DNA from: Pseudomonas citrullilanati
Lineage (GTDB): Bacteria; Pseudomonadota; Gammaproteobacteria; Pseudomonadales; Pseudomonadaceae
Length of the DNA: 64,000 bases
Reading direction: 5' to 3'
NCBI RefSeq assembly: GCF_030580855.1
Contig: NZ_JAUQOP010000005.1
Span: 62,001 to 126,000, forward strand
Shown here: positions 8,702 to 15,766 of the stretch, piece by piece
Layout: the number at the start of each line of letters is the position of its first letter
How positions within the stretch are numbered: position 1 is the first letter of the stretch
Position numbers and translations under genes: made by a program
The notes under the pieces: model-generated
Databases searched by the model: none
What the model was told of the DNA's origin: nothing
Seen by the model: the letters and a program-made list of their open reading frames with translations, nothing else

Positions 8702-10066
8702 CTAACTAGCGGTTTTTACTGGCTTTTCCGTATGTCTCGAGTTCATATGCCGCACTTCAATAACTATTTTCCCCGCAGCGATTCTTTCAATCTCGGCGTT
8801 TAGATCCTCTCTATTGAATTTGTCCAGGTTGGCATCCCACTCGTCAAGCAGAAAAATATCCACAGGCTGAGCCAATAATTCCAATATTTGTTTCATTTGG
8901 CGCTGCCCTGTTGAGAGGTTTTCATGGGGTTCGGAAAAATTTATATCGGGAGATATGAGTACCGATTCTTTAGGAAGGGACTTGAGAAGCTTTAGAAAGG
9001 ATGATTTTCCGGACCCGTTGTCGCCTTGTATTAGGTAGCGCCCTGGTTCCAACTGTTTCTTAGTCAACTTCTTCTGGAAGCTCACTAATTCATACGTTTC
9101 ACAAGTGGCAACGTTTGTGATAGAGATGTTCTCTATGTTTATCTGCGAAGCAATATCTTGCCTTTCAAGAGAACGGGTGAATTGGATTAGGTTGTCTACC
9201 TTTCGTCTCACAATCACGAATTGACTCCCATACATGCTGAGTGCATGGACGCTCCCGAATAATTGTAATGTTCTCGGCAATACAGCAACTAATACTCCTA
9301 GCGGAACAGCTGATTCCGAAGGCAAGTAAAGTGCGGCTATAATAATGAGTACCGCCGCGCAGATGGGCAGACAGGCAATAATTTGTTCGAGTAACACATA
9401 TTTTTCCGTGGTTCGAAAGTACGTCTCTGATTGCTCTGAATACCTTGCTCTTCTGAGTTCAAACATCTTGGAGCTGGCGAAATGGCAGTTGTGCCATAAA
9501 GGCTCAACTTCTAGGAGGGCCTGGAGTTTAGTCTTCTGCATGCTAGTGGCATATGCATCTATTTTACCTCTCATCATAAAAACAAATAGAACTGAAATGA
9601 TGAGAGAGGTGAGCAGGGCGCTAGAGACCCAATAGCCAAGCGTTAAATAAAAAACGGTGAGCGTAAGAATGATGTTGCAGTAAGTGGAGAACATTCCAAT
9701 GTAAAAGGCGGCGGCGTGCTCTATCGTGCCTGCCGCTTCACCCGTCAGCCAGCTGGTTGTCATTTTATTATTCTTGGAGGAGGAAAGGCTAATATCTTTC
9801 CTCATCGATAAGAAAGTGCGAATGACATATTCCTTCCAGGTTGCGTTTTGTAATCGTACACGTAGCAGTTCCCCAGCAGAGCTAACGAGGTAGGCAAATA
9901 GCGCGAAAGCAAAAAAACATATAATGTAAGCTTTGATAGATGAATATCTTTGAGATGAGAGTGCCTCCCCCGCCAAGGCAATGAAGTAGGTGGACAATGC
10001 AAGACTTATTTGTTGAAGAAAAGCCAGCGTTATTGAAAGTATGAATAATCGGTTTCTTATGAACAT
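8702..10066 (-). CDS. Compact ABC exporter (fused permease and ATPase), candidate peptide exporter
   Basis: The 454-residue product joins about five or six hydrophobic spans (residues 1-270) to an ATPase with Walker A GDNGSGKSS, signature LSTGQRQ, Walker B VDIFLLDEWDANLD and an H-loop EVRHMNS. The order permease-ATPase and the half-transporter layout match exporters of cyclic peptides, microcins and siderophores (McjD/SyrD/PvdE type), but it is over 100 residues shorter than most and lacks a peptidase C39 domain. It starts 12 bases after the stop of the upstream gene at 10079, so the two are an operon. Base composition is clearly AT-rich against the neighbours, a sign of transfer. Confidence 0.8.
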   Translation of the reverse strand: MFIRNRLFILSITLAFLQQISLALSTYFIALAGEALSSQRYSSIKAYIICFFAFALFAYLVSSAGELLRVRLQNATWKEYVIRTFLSMRKDISLSSSKNNKMTTSWLTGEAAGTIEHAAAFYIGMFSTYCNIILTLTVFYLTLGYWVSSALLTSLIISVLFVFMMRGKIDAYATSMQKTKLQALLEVEPLWHNCHFASSKMFELRRARYSEQSETYFRTTEKYVLLEQIIACLPICAAVLIIIAALYLPSESAVPLGVLVAVLPRTLQLFGSVHALSMYGSQFVIVRRKVDNLIQFTRSLERQDIASQINIENISITNVATCETYELVSFQKKLTKKQLEPGRYLIQGDNGSGKSSFLKLLKSLPKESVLISPDINFSEPHENLSTGQRQMKQILELLAQPVDIFLLDEWDANLDKFNREDLNAEIERIAAGKIVIEVRHMNSRHTEKPVKTAS

Positions 10067-10078
10067 TTGTATGGTTCT

Positions 10079-10789
10079 CTAAAGGAATAGAGTCAAGATC
10101 ATCACGGTAGTGACCAAGCACGATGCCAGAAGCAATCTGGAAAAAATTATTTTATAAGTAATAAATTTTCTTAATGTTATGGCTTTGGCAAGTTGTAAAT
10201 CCGTATAGGATGAGCGCCTGTCTGCGGAGAAATGGCGTATAAAGGCGCTGAGAAATATGTGCTTTGATTTTAGAGAATAATGATCGGGTTCTAAAAAAAC
10301 TAAATCACTGGCTGTGATATCACGAAGCACAAGAATGGGCGTTGGTGTTCGGAGTGGGTAGTATTCTGAGCTATGTAAACTAGGTGCTGAGCTGGTTCTG
10401 TATAGTGCTCCAAGCATCATTGATTGACGAATGCATTGCTCTTTGTTTCTAATGTGTATCTTTAAAAGTTCCTCGATGCTGAAGTCTTCGGGGAATAGTA
10501 TTATTATGGCTCCGAATGTTTTTTTATCTCGATGTGATGTGTAAAATTTTAAGCAATTAGTTATGGTTTCATCGCAATTATGCTGAGGCTCAAAGTAAGT
10601 GAAATAAATTTCTTGATTTTTTATCGCCTGAGGCATGAAAGGACAGACTACACCATTGCGATGAGGGTGCTTGGAGGTTAAAAAAGATTTTATATAAGGA
10701 AGTATATCGGTATAGGCGTTCCGGACAAAATCGGGAACGTTTCTACTCTCAAATGAGTCAATTGACCATAGTGGTGGCTGATTATCCAT
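10079..10789 (-). CDS. DUF6875-like protein with C-terminal membrane anchor
   Basis: The 236-residue protein contains HPHRNGVVCPFMPQAI near residue 62-77, which resembles the (H)P..gR.GPVCPFVP.A motif I associate with DUF6875 proteins found in peptide and secondary-metabolite clusters. The later stretch YYPLRTPTPILVLRDITASDLVFL also fits that family. The last about 30 residues (IIFSRLLLASCLVTTVMILTLFL) form one transmembrane helix, so the domain is probably held at the inner membrane next to the ABC exporter encoded directly downstream. Its enzymatic role, if any, is unknown. AT-rich composition. The family call rests on motif recall and should be checked by profile search. Confidence 0.6.
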   Translation of the reverse strand: MDNQPPLWSIDSFESRNVPDFVRNAYTDILPYIKSFLTSKHPHRNGVVCPFMPQAIKNQEIYFTYFEPQHNCDETITNCLKFYTSHRDKKTFGAIIILFPEDFSIEELLKIHIRNKEQCIRQSMMLGALYRTSSAPSLHSSEYYPLRTPTPILVLRDITASDLVFLEPDHYSLKSKHIFLSAFIRHFSADRRSSYTDLQLAKAITLRKFITYKIIFSRLLLASCLVTTVMILTLFL

Positions 10790-10798
10790 AACCTTATC

Positions 10799-10827
10799 AA
10801 GGTAAAGCCCTTTATGGGCTTTACCTT
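10799..10827 (-). promoter_or_regulatory. Perfect stem-loop between small peptide gene and downstream operon
   Basis: AAGGTAAAGCCC and GGGCTTTACCTT form a perfect 12 base-pair stem with a five-base loop. It sits between the stop of the small peptide gene (10856) and the start of the DUF6875-like gene (10789). Neither strand shows a following T run, so it may act as a partial terminator or as a 3' stabiliser that lets the peptide mRNA outnumber the downstream message. Confidence 0.7.
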
Positions 10828-10855
10828 GTTCTCCCTGATCTAGTCGATTATTTTT

Positions 10856-11074
10856 TTACCATTTCCAGCCGCCTCCCGGCACTCCTCCGCCGGGGCACAA
10901 GACTCCGCCTGGCCCGAGTACGGCACAAGATTGAAGTGGTTTAATTAATTGTTGAAATGCCAAGGATAGGCGAGTCGTCCAGTTAGACTGAGCGACTTTC
11001 GAAAATGTAATGTCTGGAAACTTCTGCAAAAAAGCAGAGGATTGTGGAGAAGAAAAATCTGATTCCATGTTCAT
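10856..11074 (-). CDS. Small Gly/Pro-rich two-cysteine peptide, candidate RiPP/microcin precursor
   Basis: The frame gives 72 residues from ATG 11074 or 70 from ATG 11068; the second is better spaced from the AAGGAG at the upstream side (nine bases against three). The first about 45 residues are mixed and leader-like (contains FLQKFPDITF and WTTRLSLAFQQLIKPLQ). The tail changes abruptly in character: Cys48, a GPGG, Cys58, then PGGGVPGGGWKW at the C-terminus (numbering from the second Met). No signal peptide and no double-Gly plus C39 pair is evident. With a DUF6875-like gene and an ABC exporter downstream and a Fur-like site upstream, it is most likely the precursor of an exported peptide. 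No homologue is known to me. Confidence 0.65.
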   Translation of the reverse strand: MNMESDFSSPQSSAFLQKFPDITFSKVAQSNWTTRLSLAFQQLIKPLQSCAVLGPGGVLCPGGGVPGGGWKW

Positions 11075-11108
11075 AAACTCCTTTTAGAACATGAGATGGT
11101 TGGTTGCT

Positions 11109-11127
11109 AATGATAGCGAATATCATT
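11109..11127 (-). promoter_or_regulatory. Fur-like operator upstream of the small peptide gene
   Basis: AATGATA and TATCATT form 7-base arms around GCGAA. Against the 7-1-7 Fur model TGATAAT-N-ATTATCA the central 15 bases match at 11 of 14 scored positions. It lies 35-41 bases before the candidate start codons, where a repressor would block transcription. Confidence 0.55.
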
Positions 11128-11360
11128 CTTGTTTCTAGGAGGCGCTTTGTCAAATGCCTTCAGTAAAAAAGGATTACCAAATCTATAAGTGAGAATCCTT
11201 ACCAATTGAGTTGCAGTACCATATGTAGCCATTATTTCTTGTACCCCTGTGGATCAGCGTTGAGCTACGTACCTCACATCAGAGCAAGCTCAGACAGCAT
11301 GTTCAGGCCTGGTCTTAGGCTTCTAAGGTTACTGAGTTGGGTATAAACCTCGCTAACGGT

Positions 11361-11765
11361 CGTCCCCAACCTCTGTTAACGTTCTTGTGGATAAGTTGTT
11401 CATCGTTGTCCGAAATACATACCTCCCGGCCCTTGTGTTGAGTTGCTCATTAAGTGATCAATTCATTCGTATTGAACTGAAAACTCAGAAAAAAGCCTGT
11501 GATTACGGGCGTCTGTTGAATTTTCCACAGGCGCGTCAAAATTACCCCCAAACGCTGTTGATGCTTCTGTGGATAAGTTGTTTGCTCACCTCTAGGCGCC
11601 CCGTATAGCAGGGCTCCGCGAGATCTGATCAGAATTTGATCGGATATGACATCGCACCTAAGCCCTGTTCATAAGTCACGGTTTTTTTCGATTTATCAGT
11701 TAGATCAGGTGATGTGGTCGCACTTGTCCCCATTTGCTGTGGGTGGCTATGTGGATAACTTGTTC
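11361..11765. repeat. Three direct copies of a 37-40 bp element with a perfect DnaA box, 182 bp apart
   Basis: TGTGGATAA occurs at 11386-11394, 11568-11576 and 11750-11758. The flanks align without gaps when shifted by exactly 182 bases: CCCCA, then CTGT, then the box, then (G/C)TTGTT. The bases between copies are not conserved. The region 11128-12185 carries no convincing gene; apart from these copies I see only AT-rich sequence up to about 11820 and the GMC gene leader after it. Confidence 0.75.
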
Positions 11766-12185
11766 GCGAACAGCTGCAAGCCACGTTGGCTATAGTCCAG
11801 AACGCGATAGATCAAATTTCGTACAGTTCTAAGGAACCCCCTTGACGCAGGTCGGTCGCCTGTCTTCACTCATGGCACAAGGACACCGCTTCTTTTTATC
11901 CATTCCAGGTTCAGGGAGAACACATGATGGATAGCCCGCCACCCTGTACCCATCGATTTTTCCCCGTGACCTGTCTTGCGGCGCGTCCCGTTGCATTGCC
12001 CAGGCGTACGCGCCGGCGGGCCGCCAACCAGCGTGCGCGGCTATAGCGCCCCGAGCCTGGCTGATTCCCCCTGACACCGCTGACTGCCGCTCCTTCCCTT
12101 TACGGGAAGAGTGGCCAGGCGTTCGCACGCCTATCGATTCACAGGCAACCGCAGAGTTGCCCCATCTGCCTGAGAGGACTTGAAC

Positions 12186-15100
12186 ATGACACGGATCTCG
12201 ACCCCCATCAGCCAAATCCAGGAACACTACGACGTCGTTGTCATCGGTTCGGGCTACGGCGGAGGCATTGCGGCCTCGCGCCTGTCCCGGGCCGGGCGCA
12301 AGGTGTGTCTGCTGGAGCGGGGCCGGGAGATACAGCCCGGCGAGTACCCCAACACCCTGCTCGCCGCCACCGAGGAGTTGCAGGTGCATGACCCGGACGG
12401 CCACATCGGCTCGCGGACCGGGTTGTTCGACCTGCACGTCAACGCCCAGCAGAATGTGGTGGTGGGCTGCGGCCTGGGCGGTACCTCGCTGATCAACGCC
12501 AACGTTTCGCTGGAGCCGGAGCCTGGGGTGTTCGAGGACCCGCGCTGGCCGCAGGCGGTGCGCGAGCATCGCGACACGCTGCTCAAGGACGGTTACGCGC
12601 GGGCCAGGGAAATGCTCAAGCCCAATGCGTATCCAGACTCGGCACCCAACCTGCCCAAGCTCGACGCCCACAAGAAGTCGGCCGACTACCTCAAGCAGGG
12701 CGCGCATTTCTACAAGCCGCCGATCAACGTCACGTTCGACAAACTGCCCAACAACCTCAACCACGTGGGGGTCGAGCAGTTGCCATGCAATGGCTGCGGC
12801 GACTGCGTCTCCGGTTGTAACAACAAGGCCAAGAACACCACCTTGATGAACTACCTGCCGGATGCCTGGAACCACGGCGCAGAGATTTTCTGCCAGGCCG
12901 AGGTGCGGCACCTGGAGCGCGACGGCGATGGCTGGATCGTGCACTTCCAATACCTGGACAGCGGCCGCGAGCTGTTCTCGGCGCCGACCCTGTTCGTACG
13001 GGCCGACATCGTCGTGGTGTCTGCCGGGACCCTGGGCTCCACCGAGATCCTGTTGCGCTCGCGGGACAAGGGCCTGGTCATGTCCGACCAGTTGGGCGAG
13101 CACATGAGTGGCAACGGCGACATCCTCGGCTTCGGCCACAACTGCGACCAGGCCATCAACGGCATCGGTTTCGGCGCCCATTCGGCCAAGGAGCTGGAAC
13201 CGGTGGGGCCGTGTATCACGTCGATCATCGACATGCGCACCGAAGGCGACTGGCGCAGCCGCATGGTCATCGAGGAAGGCTCGATCCCCGGCGCCCTCGG
13301 CCGGCCCATGGTGCCGAGCATGGCGGCGTTCGCCGGGATGATCGGGGTTCCCACCGACACCGGTTTCGGTGCCAGCCTCAAGTACAAGGGGCGCGAGGCC
13401 GAAAGCTTCCTGCGCGGGCCTTACTACGGCGCGCTGCACAACATGCAGACCTACCTGATCATGAGCCATGACAACGGCCAGGGACGCATGGTGCTCGACA
13501 GCCAGGACCAGTTGCGCATCGACTGGCCCGGCGTCGGCGAACAGGAGAACGTCACCCTGGGCAACGAGCGCCTGCACCAGAGCACCAAGGCCCTGGGCGG
13601 GATCTGGGTCGAGAACCCGATCTGGACCAAGTTGCTCAGGCACAGCATCGTCTCGGTCCATCCCCTGGGCGGCTGCGTGATGGGCGAGGACGCGACGCAA
13701 GGGGTGGTCAACCACAAGGGCCAGGTGTTCAGTGGCGCCAGCGGCACGCAGGTCTACCCCGGGTTGTACGTGGCCGACGGCGCGGTGATCCCGACCTCCC
13801 TGGCGGTCAATCCGCTGCTGACCATCTCGGCGGTGAGCGAGCGCAACATGGGCCTGCTGGCGGCGGATCGGGGCTGGACCATCGACTACACGTTGCCTTC
13901 GGCGCCAAGCAAGCCAGTGGCGGTGCCGACCCTGGGTGTGCAGTTCACCGAGACCATGAAGGGCTATTTCTCCACCGCCTTCACCCAGGCCCAGGGTACC
14001 GACCTGACGCTCTACGAAGCGGCGGCCAAGCGCGGCAAGGCCGATAACTCACCCATCGAATTCACCCTGACCATCACCGTCGACGATCTCAACCGCCTGA
14101 TCAAGGAACCGGAACACGCCGCGACATTGGTAGGCACCCTGGACGCGCCGCTGCTTTCGCCGCAGCCGCTGGTCGCCAGCGATGGGGTGTTCAACCTGTT
14201 CGAGGAGTACTCGCAGCAGGTCGGCGTGCGGCACATGAACTACGACATGAAGCTGACCGCCGAGGACGGTACGGACTACTACTTCAGCGCGTTCAAGACC
14301 GTGCCCGAGGACAACGGCGTGCTGAACATCTGGCACGACACCAGCACGCTCTACGTCACCTTGTATCGCGGGCCGGACAAGACCGGCGCGGTGCTCGGCT
14401 CGGGCGTGATGCACATCCTGCCGGCCGATTTCGCCAAGCAGATGACCACCATGAAAGTGCTCAACGCCCGCAATGAGCGTGAGCGAGTCGAGGCCTTGGC
14501 GCGGTTCGGCAAGTTCTTCGCCGGCATCCTCTGGGAGAGCTACGGCGGGGTGTTCGCTGGCGATGTCTACTTCAACCCGGACGCGCCGCCCCGGTTGAAG
14601 CGGCCCCTGGATGCACCGGCGCCGGTCGTGCATTTCTTCCAGACCGACGACCACGTCGAGTTGCGCCTGACGCGTTACCAGGCCGGCACCAAGGGCCCGG
14701 TCATGCTGGTGCACGGCCTGGGGGTGGGGTCGAACATCTTTTCCACCGACACCATCCACACCAACCTGCTGGAGTACCTGTGCAAGCACGGGTACGACGT
14801 CTGGCTGCTGGACCTGCGGGTGAGCATCCTGTTGCCGGCCAGCAAGCATGAATGGAATGGCGACCAGGTGGCCCAGTACGACTTCAAGGCGGCCATCGAA
14901 CAGATCCAGCAGGCGACGCTGGCCCGTGATGTGCAATGCGTGGTGCATTGCTACGGGGCGACGACGTTCTTCATGTCGCTGCTGGCGGGCCTGCAAGGCG
15001 TGCGCTCGGTGGTCTGCTCACAAATTGCCGCCGACACGGTGGTGGCCACGGCCACCGGCTTGAAGGCCGGCCTGCACTTGCCGGGCATGCTCGACGCAAT

Positions 15101-15638
15101 CGGCATCAAGTCCCTGACGGCCTACGCCGACACCAAGGAGAACTGGTTCAACAAACTCTACGACAAGGCGCTCAACGGCTATGCGCGGATCGAGGCCCAG
15201 GGTTATTGCACCAACCCGGTCTGCCACCGCATCACCTTCATGTACGCCTCGCTGTACCGCCACGACACCCTCAACGAGACCCTGCACGACAACCTGCATG
15301 AGCTGTTCGGCGAATCGAACATGCACACCTTCGAGCACCTGGCGCTGATCGTGCGCAAGGGGCACTTGGTGGACTTCAAGGGCAACGACGTCTACATGCC
15401 GCATTTCGATCGGTTGAAGTTGCCGATCTGCTTCATCAGCGGCGCGGACAACCAGTGCTACCTGCCGCAAAGCACCCTCAAGACCTATCAGCGACTGTGC
15501 GAGCTGCACGGCCCGCAGTTGTTCAGCCGCCACGAAGTGCCGGGCTACGGCCATATCGACTGCATCTTCGGCAAGGACGCGGTGAAGGATGTGTACCCGA
15601 TCATTCTCGGGCATCTGGAGAAGACGGCGCTGGGTTAG
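12186..15638 (+). CDS. GMC oxidoreductase fused to alpha/beta hydrolase (cholesterol oxidase-like)
   Basis: The 1150-residue protein has an FAD site VVIGSGYGGGIAASRL (about 17-33), a Cys cluster CNGCGDCVSGC (C201, 204, 207, 211) typical of this GMC branch, and the active-site region SVHPLGGCVMG near 490 with SLAVNPLLTISA. A middle domain (about 580-810) resembles no family I can name. An alpha/beta hydrolase follows: oxyanion motif PVMLVHGLGVGSN near 837, nucleophile elbow VHCYGA with Cys922 in place of Ser, an acid in SGADNQCYLP, and His1123 in GYGHID. Substrate is unknown; sterol- or terpenoid-like alcohols and lactones are inference. Start ATG 12186 follows AGAGGA by eight bases. First of three co-directional genes. 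Confidence 0.85.
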   Translation: MTRISTPISQIQEHYDVVVIGSGYGGGIAASRLSRAGRKVCLLERGREIQPGEYPNTLLAATEELQVHDPDGHIGSRTGLFDLHVNAQQNVVVGCGLGGTSLINANVSLEPEPGVFEDPRWPQAVREHRDTLLKDGYARAREMLKPNAYPDSAPNLPKLDAHKKSADYLKQGAHFYKPPINVTFDKLPNNLNHVGVEQLPCNGCGDCVSGCNNKAKNTTLMNYLPDAWNHGAEIFCQAEVRHLERDGDGWIVHFQYLDSGRELFSAPTLFVRADIVVVSAGTLGSTEILLRSRDKGLVMSDQLGEHMSGNGDILGFGHNCDQAINGIGFGAHSAKELEPVGPCITSIIDMRTEGDWRSRMVIEEGSIPGALGRPMVPSMAAFAGMIGVPTDTGFGASLKYKGREAESFLRGPYYGALHNMQTYLIMSHDNGQGRMVLDSQDQLRIDWPGVGEQENVTLGNERLHQSTKALGGIWVENPIWTKLLRHSIVSVHPLGGCVMGEDATQGVVNHKGQVFSGASGTQVYPGLYVADGAVIPTSLAVNPLLTISAVSERNMGLLAADRGWTIDYTLPSAPSKPVAVPTLGVQFTETMKGYFSTAFTQAQGTDLTLYEAAAKRGKADNSPIEFTLTITVDDLNRLIKEPEHAATLVGTLDAPLLSPQPLVASDGVFNLFEEYSQQVGVRHMNYDMKLTAEDGTDYYFSAFKTVPEDNGVLNIWHDTSTLYVTLYRGPDKTGAVLGSGVMHILPADFAKQMTTMKVLNARNERERVEALARFGKFFAGILWESYGGVFAGDVYFNPDAPPRLKRPLDAPAPVVHFFQTDDHVELRLTRYQAGTKGPVMLVHGLGVGSNIFSTDTIHTNLLEYLCKHGYDVWLLDLRVSILLPASKHEWNGDQVAQYDFKAAIEQIQQATLARDVQCVVHCYGATTFFMSLLAGLQGVRSVVCSQIAADTVVATATGLKAGLHLPGMLDAIGIKSLTAYADTKENWFNKLYDKALNGYARIEAQGYCTNPVCHRITFMYASLYRHDTLNETLHDNLHELFGESNMHTFEHLALIVRKGHLVDFKGNDVYMPHFDRLKLPICFISGADNQCYLPQSTLKTYQRLCELHGPQLFSRHEVPGYGHIDCIFGKDAVKDVYPIILGHLEKTALG

Positions 15639-15652
15639 GACCGAGTCGACTT

Positions 15653-15718
15653 CTTCGCGAGCAGGCTCGCTCCCACAGGAGATCGCAACCCCATGTGGGA
15701 GCGAGCCTGCTCGCGAAG
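15653..15718. repeat. REP-type inverted repeat after the GMC fusion gene
   Basis: CTTCGCGAGCAGGCTCGCTC at 15653 and its complement ending CTGCTCGCGAAG at 15718, with a 20-base centre. Confidence 0.8.
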
Positions 15719-15766
15719 ACGGCCTGCAGGACGCTGCATCTCGTGAGTCAGGAATAAGGAAAAAGG

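Noticed and set aside
8702..11074. Lasso-peptide or lanthipeptide cluster
   Set aside because: The needed cyclase/protease or LanM/LanBC genes are absent; only an exporter and a DUF6875-like protein are present.
11387..11608. Possible 73-residue plus-strand protein in the DnaA-box array
   Set aside because: No ribosome-binding site, no motif, and it would run through two repeat copies.
11361..11765. A replication origin
   Set aside because: Three DnaA boxes are present, but no dnaA, dnaN, parAB or clear AT-rich unwinding repeats lie nearby.
11829..13715. A 628-codon minus-strand frame opposite the GMC fusion gene
   Set aside because: Low-complexity translation without motifs; the plus strand encodes a complete GMC enzyme.
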